DNA of 7,265 nt from UBA1756 sp045627805 (GTDB taxonomy: Bacteria; Bacteroidota; Bacteroidia; Bacteroidales; WCHB1-69): assembly GCA_045627805.1 (NCBI GenBank), contig JAZQOJ010000069.1, positions 1 through 7,265 of the forward strand, given 5' to 3'. The stretch's first letter is position 1, and every line of letters begins with the position of its first letter. Below are positions 1-6,845 of the stretch, one piece after another. Position numbers and translations under genes: made by a program. The notes beneath the pieces were generated by a model, which saw nothing but the letters and a program-made list of their open reading frames with translations, searched no databases and was not told where the DNA came from.

Positions 1-627
1 GTTGATGCGTTTGGGGAGTTTCCCTTCCTGATACAATCGTTGCACCAGGCACATCTCTTCCGCGCGTGACAGGAGCGTGTCGACCAAGGCCTTCTGTTCT
101 GCCACCCGTCCTGCCGCATCCGCAGTCACGGCCTCTTGCAGTTGCTGGACACGGAAGCCGACATTATGGAAATTGGGAATAGACTCCGTCAACGATTCTG
201 CCGGAAGGTCGGACAGCATCTGTTGAAACTGTCCGAAGGCCTCTCCTGTCCATCGGGCAGACTCTGCGCTGATGGTTTCCAGCGAGCAGCCGTCAATCCA
301 CAGATACATCCGCCAATAGTCGCCCGCCTCATCCTGGCAATACAACTTTCCCGTACGAGTGGGCACCAGCCGTAGCACCCGCCTATCGATATCCCCAGCG
401 CCTTGAACTCGCAACTTTTCGCGGATATGGTCCGTCACCACGGCAATGTTCCGCTGTAACACCTCCACATCCGTAAAGACGTGGTGGTTTATCTTCTGCA
501 AAAAATAAGACGGTGCGCCCTCCTGCAAGGCAGGCACCACGTAGGAGTCATTGATTAACCCGACTTTCAGCGGACGGGGGTCGCCAACGGGAGACTGGAT
601 AGCGAATTGGGACAAGATGGGAGACAT
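1..627 (-). CDS. NahK/MdsC-like N-acetylhexosamine kinase (aminoglycoside phosphotransferase fold), 5' part, cut by window edge
   Basis: This is an open frame of 209 codons from ATG at 627-625 to the window edge with no stop; the 3' part lies outside. The N-terminus reads like N-acetylhexosamine 1-kinase (NahK). It has a nucleotide-loop-like GLINDSYVV (residues 23-31), YFLQKINHHVF (41-51), RNIAVVTDHI (59-68), GDIDRRVLRLVPT (78-90) and WRMYLWIDG (105-113), then FGQFQQ (131-136) and NFHNVGFR (152-159), in the order found in Bifidobacterium NahK. It stops at KLPKRIN (203-209), where family members continue into the catalytic H-N-D-T-K segment. The family phosphorylates GlcNAc/GalNAc at C1 in the cytosol; Bacteroidetes relatives are often annotated as mucin desulfatase MdsC, a name that need not reflect the activity. 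The start is supported by the loss of homology before it and by all-frame stops in the repeat just upstream. No Shine-Dalgarno sequence is seen, as is usual in this phylum. Exact substrate is inferred; a related sugar kinase is possible. Confidence 0.86.
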   Translation of the reverse strand, partial: MSPILSQFAIQSPVGDPRPLKVGLINDSYVVPALQEGAPSYFLQKINHHVFTDVEVLQRNIAVVTDHIREKLRVQGAGDIDRRVLRLVPTRTGKLYCQDEAGDYWRMYLWIDGCSLETISAESARWTGEAFGQFQQMLSDLPAESLTESIPNFHNVGFRVQQLQEAVTADAAGRVAEQKALVDTLLSRAEEMCLVQRLYQEGKLPKRIN

Positions 628-631
628 TGAT

Positions 632-652
632 GGTTTAAGGTTTAAAGTTTAA
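632..652. repeat. 7-bp tandem repeat, three units, next to the kinase start
   Basis: Three consecutive heptads read GGTTTAA, GGTTTAA and AGTTTAA on the plus strand. The array ends four bases upstream of the kinase ATG, so it occupies the position where a ribosome binding site would lie. Because each unit contains TTAA and the period is not a multiple of three, TAA falls in all three frames on both strands. Seen directly; any function is inference. Confidence 0.8.
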
Positions 653-675
653 GAATGCTGTGGTTACTAATCAGT

Positions 676-703
676 TAATGGCTAATGGCCAAAAGCTAAA
701 AGC
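676..703. repeat. 7-bp degenerate tandem repeat, four units, in the kinase/macroglobulin spacer
   Basis: Four consecutive heptads read TAATGGC, TAATGGC, CAAAAGC and TAAAAGC on the plus strand, as two related pairs. Together with the array at 632-652 it fills much of the 97-bp spacer (626 side to 722). A weak 5-bp inverted repeat (TGGCT at 679-683, AGCCA at 701-705) falls inside it but lacks a T-tract, so I do not call a terminator. The rest of the spacer shows no recognisable element. Confidence 0.75.
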
Positions 704-722
704 CAATATTTCATCCTATTCA

Positions 723-3700
723 TTATTTTTCACACCGTATTCGTTTGCCTTGGCTTTGGGCGCGGAATTCGGGGGCGTATGCACATTCCGCCGTGGCAAT
801 GCCATAGGAGAACGCGCCAGTCTGTGTGGCAACGACCTCATATTCGATGATATGTGTGCCTGCCGGTAGTATGTTGATAAAGATATCCGTGGAAGCATCG
901 CGCGGAATTTCATAATAGGAGATGTCGCCGCTGAATGAATGTTTCTCTCTGAAGTTGACCGATTCCAAAGCGGCGGCACGCTGGTCGCGGAGGTGCACGA
1001 AGTTCAGTGTGCGGTCGTTGCGCAGCACGATGCGCACGACAAGGTGCTCCCCTACCCGCGCGGGTCGTTCCTCCGTCACTTCCTGCAGTGACTCGCGTTC
1101 CTCAACCACATCCTTGTGGTACAATCCGCGGTCAATGGTTATGCCGCTGCCAGAGGCATCTGCCTTGTCCGTTACATCGTAATACTGCCAATAAAGGCTG
1201 CCCGTTGCAGGATGTTCACTATCTGTGCGGACGGTGACATTCGCCAATGCGGGCGAAACATCCTGTCCCAGCCACATACGCGCGAAGCGGCCGCTGCCAG
1301 CCTCTGACGCAGGAACATTGGCTGAGGTAAACGTTTCGCCACCCACGACAACTTCTGTTTGCGAGGGTTGCAGCAATTCCTGCTCGTCGTCCATCAAGAG
1401 AGCGAATACGGCCTCCGTGGTGGTCGGATTGTTCGACCACATCATCCCCTGCTTCTGCGCCAACAGCCACTGACGCATCCTGTCAAGTTCTTGTTCGCGC
1501 GGGGAAATCTCGCTAAAAGCCTCCATCAAAGCCGACTGCTGCGCAATGGAATTCTCGTAGGCATACGTAGGCCAATACATACCCAGATTCTCATCTCCGT
1601 GCGCCTGCTGGCGAATCGCCTCCATAATCTCTCGTGCCTCCCGCACACGCCCCATACGATGCAGGACAAGCGCCACGTCGGCCTGCTCGGAATAAGGTCT
1701 GTCATAAACCTCTTTGGAGACTTGTTCCAGCAACATTTTCACAAACGGCTGCGCCAGCCACGACGTGTCTTTCGAGCCGAATGTTCGCGCATACAAATAG
1801 CGGATATCGAAACTTCTAAGCACATAATTGAGTTTGGGATTCTTCTCTTTGTTTTTCAAAAAGGCCTTATATCGGCGTTCGGCGCAAGTATCCAAATACA
1901 CCAAAGCGCGGTTCATCATCAACGGAGCGTCGGGGACTTCGATGTGCATCCGCTGCAGTTTCTGGTAATGGCAGACAATAAGAGACGTCACATATTCGGA
2001 AGAACTGTAGCGACCAAACCAATCCCAACCGCCATCAGGCAATTGGTTCGCACGCAATTTCATCATATAGCGTTGGATATCGGCATCTATACGTGTTTGT
2101 TTGAAGAATTTGGCCATCGCCTCGCGTTGATTGCGTTCACTTTGGGCAAAGTGCATCCACGGTGTTTCCTCCGTTTGTAAATTCTTGAACTGTTCATTAC
2201 GCATCAGCGACGACTCCATCGACTGCATCAACGTATCCTCCGTCCACTGCGCGTAAGTACGCTCTATTTCTGGGAAGTTGCGAACGATGTGGCGCGCAAT
2301 GGCATTGGCAAACAGTGCCGTTGCCACATCATCATTGCCAGACCATCTGTCTGCAGTCAGATACGGCAACGATGCCACCGCCGTCCACACGGGATTGGTG
2401 GTCACCTCCAACGAGTAGCTGAGGTGCTGGAGTGTGGAAGAATGCGTGTCGCGAAATTTGTTGAAAGTCACGGTGCGCACCGTGTCCGCGGGCACATAGA
2501 ACGGCACACTCTCGGTAAAGAGCATACGCGTGGAAAGCACCGGCACGGCTTTTTCCTCACCATCGCCATAGTTGCCCGACTGTGCAAGTACTCGATAGGC
2601 AACGGCCTCCATTCTTTCCGGAACGGCCACCATCCAGCGAACAGACGTTGAACCGTGGCCATCGCAGGCAAAGCGCTGCAACGAATCGGAAGCATCCACT
2701 AATATATTGAGCGGTTTATCTGTGGCGGGATCAAAGAAGGTGACTTTCGCCTTTCCGTTCAACGACGTATCGCACAAATTGGAGATACGGATGGCAAACG
2801 AGACTGTGTCGCCTTCGCGCAGGAAGCGCGGGCAATTGCTCTGTATCATCAGCGAACGACGGCTAAAGATTTGTTCTCCCGTCATACCGAAATGCATGTC
2901 GCGCGTGTGGGCCGTTGCGTAAAAACCCCATCTCGTAAACTGGTCGGGCACTGTGAATACAAATTTCACCTTCCCCGTTGAATCGGTACGCAACTGCGGA
3001 AGAAAAAATGCGGTTTCTTCAAAATGGCTGCGCACGCGGATGCTTGAATCAAACGAATCCTCTTCAGGCTCGTCCTTTTGCGTCACCTCGACTTCGTGCA
3101 ACACCTTAGCGCGAGGACTATTGCCGAAGTCATCCAAATGAAGGCCGGTATTTTCCGGTTGCTGCTGAGCAAAACGTGCATTGGCCGGCAGTTTGTCATC
3201 ACTCTTTCCACCTCCCAAAAAAGATGGGGGTTCGTAAGCGACCACGACACCCTCCAAATTGCTCGAGGCACTACGTCCTGGCGTTGTACGCACATTGTCT
3301 GCCGACATTCTGGAATCCTGGTAAGACGAATGATATTTCCATGAATTGGACAAACTATACCGAAGGAAACGCTTGGTTTCCAACTTATAGGCGTTATCTG
3401 GATTTGCCATAGCACATCTGAACAAATGGTTGGAAAATGATTTCACATCACCAAACAAATCTATATCTTTCCCAAGTTTGTGAATGGGCAATTTCGAAAA
3501 AGAGCTATGTATATACTCATATCGGGGGCCACCTCGCAGTTCATACATAGCCTCATCCACCATACTGGCCAAGACTTCGGACACCACGGGGAGGGAATCG
3601 TCCATATTCTCCACATAGAGTTCCCATTCCTGCTGAGAGCCCGGTTCCACCATCTTGTTCCAATGCGTCAAAGAGAGATTCAATTCATTGGTTTCTACAG

Positions 3701-6700
3701 GAAACGGCCATCGTAAATCAGCATATTCCACATCGGAATAGGACACTCCGTTTTGTACGGCATATACCACCACCTTGACACCTGTGTTGCACTTTGAATC
3801 GGTAGGGACACGCAGGATGGTTTGCGCACGATCCAACGGCAGGCGTTGTGTGACAAGTTTTTTGTCTTCCTGATAAACGGAACAATAGACGACAGCCTGT
3901 TTCAAGTAGGTGCCCACTAGAATTGACATCGTGTCACCCAAAGCCGGCTCGCCAAAAATCTCAGCATATACCGCTTCACAACGGGTGGCCTTCAATGAAG
4001 AAGAGTTGTAGATTTGCAGATATTTCTGAGCCACTACACTTCGTCCGTGCACATCCGCACTCCTGGCCGTAATTTTGTAAATACCCACGGGCCAGTCTTT
4101 CACCACAAGGGACAATTCATCTTGTTTGTCAAAGGCACGATGGACGTTCAACATCGTATCCGTAGCGGGCCAGCACTGCACTTTCAAGGCATTCTGATTC
4201 AACGTTTGCAACGGAAAATACCGGGCATATTCTTCGGTGGAATGCTGCAACTGTTTCGGATTTGCGCCGGAGGGGAACATCTGGCCCAGATAATAGTCCG
4301 GCAACGTCAAACGCTCGATGACGACAGACACGGGCGTGTTCACCGCGCATTGCGCCGCATTGGTGGCAGAGACTTTCACAAAGGCTGTATCGTGAAATTG
4401 AAGATCCACAGCCTTGTCCATAGCCAATTCCAAGAAAAGAGAATATTGCGAAAGCGTATATTCCGCCGTTGCATTCTGGCTCTCTCCGTTCACATCCGTA
4501 GCCGTAATGGTAAAATCATAGACATCACCATATAGGTTCGTGGTCCCCTTTTGGGTGAGGATAGGACATTGGAAAAAGCCGTCGGAATTGCTTAGCACCG
4601 TGGTATCGTATCCCACATTTTGATGCTGGTCTATCAGAAATCCTCGAATATGGACGGACACATCGGGCAAAGGGACGCCCGACAACGCACGCACAAAGCC
4701 GGACACCAACAGTGTGTCACCCTTCGCATACTCGCGTTCATCCTTCTGCATCTCCACTTTGAAGGTGGGCAAACGGTACTCCGCCGCTTCTATTTCCGCT
4801 GTGGCATAAAGTCTCGGAGTCTTCTTTTTCTTATTATCGTAATAATACGCCTCTACAACATACTTTCCGACCTGCTTCGACAGCTGAAAACTGCCTGCCA
4901 CCGAACCGAATTCGTTGGTGCGCATTTGGACGGAATCCAAAACGTTGTCATTTTCATCTTTCAATTTCACAAACACCTCGCGATCGGCAATCGTCTGCCC
5001 CTTATCGGCAATCAGGACCTTATAGAAAGCGGTCTGTCCGGGACGGTACAATGTCCTATCCAAGGCAATCTGGGCGAGCCACATATTGCGACGGGAATCC
5101 TGATGTGGCATTGAATGTGAGCGATATCTATACTCCTGATAATACGTATCGTACACATCTTTGCGACCATTGTGGAAATCCATAGCGATAGTGCCGTTCC
5201 ACTCGCCGTGCATAATATTCCGACGCATTTTGAATTGGCCGTACTCGTCACTGTGGCGCACATGTTCCAGTCCGATATAATACGGTCGGATGACAGCCCT
5301 GCGGTTAGCGAGAGCCTCGCCTGTCTTGCGATTGTTGGCGGCAAAATAGAAATGCCTGCTATCGCTCCACCCCGTCAGTTGAATGTCCGTAATCTGGATG
5401 GTCTTCACCATCAACACCGATGCCGTGTCCCACTTCGGTGTCTCGTGAAAGACGAGCACATAGCTTCCTATCGGCAGGCTGTCGAGCCAAATGTCTGTAG
5501 AGGAAAGACAATAGGGATATTCCGTGGGAAGCGTGAAAAACTGTTTGCGATACAACTGTTGCAGTTGTTCCGCATCATCCGCTTTCAGATGTGGGATTCT
5601 ATCCTTACCCTTTACAAACGGGATGGACAATGGGACGCCCGTGCGGTAGATGCTCACGTATATCGAATCGACATTGCAGTGTGAAACGCACAACGGCAAA
5701 TAACGACTCGGCTGAAAATCCGACTGGGCCTCGTGAACATACAGCCATTTTTTGAGGATTTCCTCCTTATAGTAATTAGCATTGTTGATGAAGAAAGGAT
5801 CATCAGAATGCTGAATCAACGAATCAAAGCGGGAAAGAGCGTCTGCCCTCCGGTTTTCACCAAGTCCGAAAAAATACAATGCCCACGCGTATGTGAAGGC
5901 ATCGTCCGGACCATAACGCTGTTCTAAATCAAGCAAAGAGCGCCTATATGCTGCCGTATCATTGGGATTGTCTTTGATATAGAGATATTCCAAACGGTCC
6001 AATTCATATTCAATGAGCAGGGACCTGTCTTCAGGCAGTTTATGTTGACGGATAGCGAAGTCGCACAAAGCAGCCGCCTGATCTCTTCGGAAATGGTCTT
6101 CAACCTGCTGGATGCGCGACTGCACCAGCAAATCAAATAGTGTCGGACATTCGTAAGCGTACCGATTCCTACTATAATATCCGACATCCAACAGGAAAAG
6201 ATAGTCAGGACCCCGATAATTTGTCAGTGGACAATTTACGAGCGGAGCACTGCTGTCGATAGCTTTTTGAAAAAGGCGGTCGGCCTCGGCCGCAAGTGCC
6301 TCTCTCGACCATTCATCCAAATGGCGATAATCACTTTTATAATCGGTATTGGAAGAATAATAACGGACAGCATACTTGTCCAACAACATACCAATAGAAA
6401 AGTCGTATATCGGTTGGTAAAGAGGACCTGAAAAATGGCGCACGGAATCGAGATAGAGAATAGCACCGCGTTCATCCCAACGTCTGCCGCTCCGATTCAA
6501 CGAGACGCGCGCGTGATTGACCTTCAACAATTGGTACTCATTGTTTTCAGCCTGCGCTTTCCACACTATCGTATCCAACATCGCATTGGCATCAGCTATA
6601 CGATGATGGTTGGAGTGATAAAAACGATTCCACAGCGTATCATACGACTGCGCCTTAGCCGAGGAGAAGCCCAGCACAAAAATCAGAATAGTCAGTCGGA

Positions 6701-6716
6701 ATAGATGTTTGTTCAT
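723..6716 (-). CDS. Secreted alpha-2-macroglobulin family protein, long Bacteroidetes type, without the thioester motif
   Basis: This 1,997-residue protein runs from ATG 6716-6714 to TAA 725-723. Visible parts, in order: a signal peptide (residues 1-22); a helical, TPR-like N-terminal part (about 24-330); beta-rich macroglobulin domains; an MG2-type domain (about 545-640) with DRTLYRPGQT at 553-562; a low-complexity bait-like stretch (about 1121-1222); the A2M core with FEETAFFLPQLRTD (1232-1245) and PRFLREGD (1296-1303); a helical thioester-type domain with LPDGGWDWF (1559-1567); and a C-terminal receptor-binding-like beta domain (about 1860-1990) ending near YAPEF. Animal and some bacterial members trap proteases after bait cleavage, using a Cys-x-Glu-Gln thioester. 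Here the expected site reads RWSGNDD (1457-1463), so covalent trapping is not expected. There is no lipobox cysteine, so it is probably soluble in the periplasm or exported further. Roughly 20 cysteines are scattered along the chain. No pbpC neighbour, the usual proteobacterial partner, is present. Family assignment is very secure; the physiological role is inferred. Confidence 0.95.
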   Translation of the reverse strand: MNKHLFRLTILIFVLGFSSAKAQSYDTLWNRFYHSNHHRIADANAMLDTIVWKAQAENNEYQLLKVNHARVSLNRSGRRWDERGAILYLDSVRHFSGPLYQPIYDFSIGMLLDKYAVRYYSSNTDYKSDYRHLDEWSREALAAEADRLFQKAIDSSAPLVNCPLTNYRGPDYLFLLDVGYYSRNRYAYECPTLFDLLVQSRIQQVEDHFRRDQAAALCDFAIRQHKLPEDRSLLIEYELDRLEYLYIKDNPNDTAAYRRSLLDLEQRYGPDDAFTYAWALYFFGLGENRRADALSRFDSLIQHSDDPFFINNANYYKEEILKKWLYVHEAQSDFQPSRYLPLCVSHCNVDSIYVSIYRTGVPLSIPFVKGKDRIPHLKADDAEQLQQLYRKQFFTLPTEYPYCLSSTDIWLDSLPIGSYVLVFHETPKWDTASVLMVKTIQITDIQLTGWSDSRHFYFAANNRKTGEALANRRAVIRPYYIGLEHVRHSDEYGQFKMRRNIMHGEWNGTIAMDFHNGRKDVYDTYYQEYRYRSHSMPHQDSRRNMWLAQIALDRTLYRPGQTAFYKVLIADKGQTIADREVFVKLKDENDNVLDSVQMRTNEFGSVAGSFQLSKQVGKYVVEAYYYDNKKKKTPRLYATAEIEAAEYRLPTFKVEMQKDEREYAKGDTLLVSGFVRALSGVPLPDVSVHIRGFLIDQHQNVGYDTTVLSNSDGFFQCPILTQKGTTNLYGDVYDFTITATDVNGESQNATAEYTLSQYSLFLELAMDKAVDLQFHDTAFVKVSATNAAQCAVNTPVSVVIERLTLPDYYLGQMFPSGANPKQLQHSTEEYARYFPLQTLNQNALKVQCWPATDTMLNVHRAFDKQDELSLVVKDWPVGIYKITARSADVHGRSVVAQKYLQIYNSSSLKATRCEAVYAEIFGEPALGDTMSILVGTYLKQAVVYCSVYQEDKKLVTQRLPLDRAQTILRVPTDSKCNTGVKVVVYAVQNGVSYSDVEYADLRWPFPVETNELNLSLTHWNKMVEPGSQQEWELYVENMDDSLPVVSEVLASMVDEAMYELRGGPRYEYIHSSFSKLPIHKLGKDIDLFGDVKSFSNHLFRCAMANPDNAYKLETKRFLRYSLSNSWKYHSSYQDSRMSADNVRTTPGRSASSNLEGVVVAYEPPSFLGGGKSDDKLPANARFAQQQPENTGLHLDDFGNSPRAKVLHEVEVTQKDEPEEDSFDSSIRVRSHFEETAFFLPQLRTDSTGKVKFVFTVPDQFTRWGFYATAHTRDMHFGMTGEQIFSRRSLMIQSNCPRFLREGDTVSFAIRISNLCDTSLNGKAKVTFFDPATDKPLNILVDASDSLQRFACDGHGSTSVRWMVAVPERMEAVAYRVLAQSGNYGDGEEKAVPVLSTRMLFTESVPFYVPADTVRTVTFNKFRDTHSSTLQHLSYSLEVTTNPVWTAVASLPYLTADRWSGNDDVATALFANAIARHIVRNFPEIERTYAQWTEDTLMQSMESSLMRNEQFKNLQTEETPWMHFAQSERNQREAMAKFFKQTRIDADIQRYMMKLRANQLPDGGWDWFGRYSSSEYVTSLIVCHYQKLQRMHIEVPDAPLMMNRALVYLDTCAERRYKAFLKNKEKNPKLNYVLRSFDIRYLYARTFGSKDTSWLAQPFVKMLLEQVSKEVYDRPYSEQADVALVLHRMGRVREAREIMEAIRQQAHGDENLGMYWPTYAYENSIAQQSALMEAFSEISPREQELDRMRQWLLAQKQGMMWSNNPTTTEAVFALLMDDEQELLQPSQTEVVVGGETFTSANVPASEAGSGRFARMWLGQDVSPALANVTVRTDSEHPATGSLYWQYYDVTDKADASGSGITIDRGLYHKDVVEERESLQEVTEERPARVGEHLVVRIVLRNDRTLNFVHLRDQRAAALESVNFREKHSFSGDISYYEIPRDASTDIFINILPAGTHIIEYEVVATQTGAFSYGIATAECAYAPEFRAQSQGKRIRCEK
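2322..2372 (-). other. Degenerate thioester site of the macroglobulin
   Basis: These bases encode residues 1449-1465, starting SLPYLTADRW. In thioester-bearing bacterial relatives, a Leu-Pro-Tyr segment is followed by a Cys-x-Glu-Gln motif and then a helix of the type YANSLASHI. The flanks are kept here (SLPYL before, ALFANAIARHIV after) but the motif is replaced by SGNDD with no cysteine. The alignment is by eye against remembered family sequence. Confidence 0.75.
2757..3041 (-). other. A2M core domain of the macroglobulin
   Basis: Residues about 1226-1320 carry the most conserved block of the family: the ETAFFLP and TDSTGKV segments, then VPDQFTRWGFYATAHTRD, and PRFLREGD near the end. This block is what fixes the family call. 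It directly follows the bait-like stretch, which is the normal order in macroglobulins. Confidence 0.85.
3051..3356 (-). other. Bait-like low-complexity region of the macroglobulin
   Basis: Residues about 1121-1222 lie between the last N-terminal macroglobulin domain and the A2M core, where bait regions sit in this family. The stretch is rich in Ser, Pro, Gly, Gln, Asn and charged residues, with FLGGGKSDD at 1166-1174 and KDEPEEDSFDSS at 1214-1225 bordering it. Several Arg and Lys residues offer trypsin- or gingipain-like cleavage points. Position and composition are seen; a bait function is inferred. Confidence 0.55.
4797..5084 (-). other. MG2-type domain of the macroglobulin
   Basis: Residues about 545-640 begin with the family signature DRTLYRPGQT and continue through KVLIADKGQ and a beta-rich GSVAGSFQL segment to KYVVEAYY. 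This fits the MG2 domain of macroglobulins, a fibronectin-like beta sandwich in the N-terminal part of the ring. Boundaries are approximate. Confidence 0.8.
6651..6716 (-). other. Sec signal peptide of the macroglobulin
   Basis: Residues 1-22 show a basic N-region (Lys3, His4, Arg7), a hydrophobic core LTILIFVLGF (8-17), and a signal peptidase I site SAKA ending at Ala22. Mature Gln23 fits the Bacteroidetes 'Q-rule', by which Gln after the cut can cyclise to pyroglutamate. No cysteine follows, so this is not a lipoprotein signal. Confidence 0.88.
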
Positions 6717-6725
6717 ATTGTTGGA

Positions 6726-6746
6726 TTTATAGAATACAGCTATAAA
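6726..6746. promoter_or_regulatory. Perfect 7-bp inverted repeat in the macroglobulin leader
   Basis: TTTATAG (6726-6732) and CTATAAA (6740-6746) are exact reverse complements separated by seven bases. The element ends nine bases before the macroglobulin start codon and lies downstream of the promoter candidate. It could be an operator or a weak leader hairpin over the translation start. The A/T-rich arms make a strong stem unlikely, so function is uncertain. Confidence 0.45.
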
Positions 6747-6768
6747 ATATCACTGTCTATTTTGTCTG

Positions 6769-6801
6769 CAAAAATACCATTAATTCTCAAATGCTCCCAA
6801 G
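6769..6801 (-). promoter_or_regulatory. Candidate Bacteroidetes sigma-type promoter for the macroglobulin gene
   Basis: On the minus strand, TATTTTTG (6776-6769) fits the -7 consensus TAnnTTTG exactly. CTTG (6801-6798) matches the -33 box TTTG at three of four bases, with a 21-base spacer, at the long end of the usual range. Transcription would start near 6762 and give a leader of about 46 bases. An alternative pairs TTTG at 6772-6769 with TATTTTAT 19 bases further on, a weaker match. Confidence 0.5.
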
Positions 6802-6803
6802 TT

Positions 6804-6845
6804 TCCCTCCTCTCACTTCTCACATCTCACTTCTCACTTCTAAAC
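6804..6845. repeat. 7-bp tandem repeat, four clear units plus two degenerate flanks, at the end of the DUF456 gene
   Basis: On the plus strand the units are TCCCTCC, TCTCACT, TCTCACA, TCTCACT, TCTCACT and TCTAAAC, starting at 6804, 6811, 6818, 6825, 6832 and 6839. On the minus strand, the direction of all genes here, the core unit is AGTGAGA and each core unit supplies a TGA. These fall at 6836, 6829, 6822 and 6815 and cover all three frames. The DUF456 stop codon (6842-6840) lies inside the last degenerate unit. Confidence 0.85.

Noticed and set aside
136..375. A 79-codon plus-strand frame opposite the kinase
   Set aside because: The minus-strand frame here has clear NahK-type homology through its whole length; this is a shadow.
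679..705. Possible transcription terminator after the macroglobulin gene
   Set aside because: Only five base pairs with a 17-base loop and no T-tract on the minus strand; it is a by-product of the heptad repeat.
1884..1895. Cys-Ala-Glu-Arg at residues 1611-1614 of the macroglobulin, resembling a thioester CxEQ with Gln changed
   Set aside because: It lies about 150 residues after the expected site, in a helix following the GGW segment, and the final Gln is missing. The resemblance looks accidental.
1359..2180. A 273-codon open frame on the plus strand inside the macroglobulin gene
   Set aside because: It lies wholly antisense to a secure coding region, shows no recognisable domain, and its composition is what the complementary strand of the macroglobulin would give.
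4014..4535. A 173-codon plus-strand frame, and similar ones at 4620-5114 and 5172-5684
   Set aside because: All are antisense shadows of the macroglobulin frame, with no family signature or plausible start context.
6804..6845. CRISPR-like or phage attachment repeat
   Set aside because: The units are seven bases with no spacers between them, and no integrase or cas gene is nearby.
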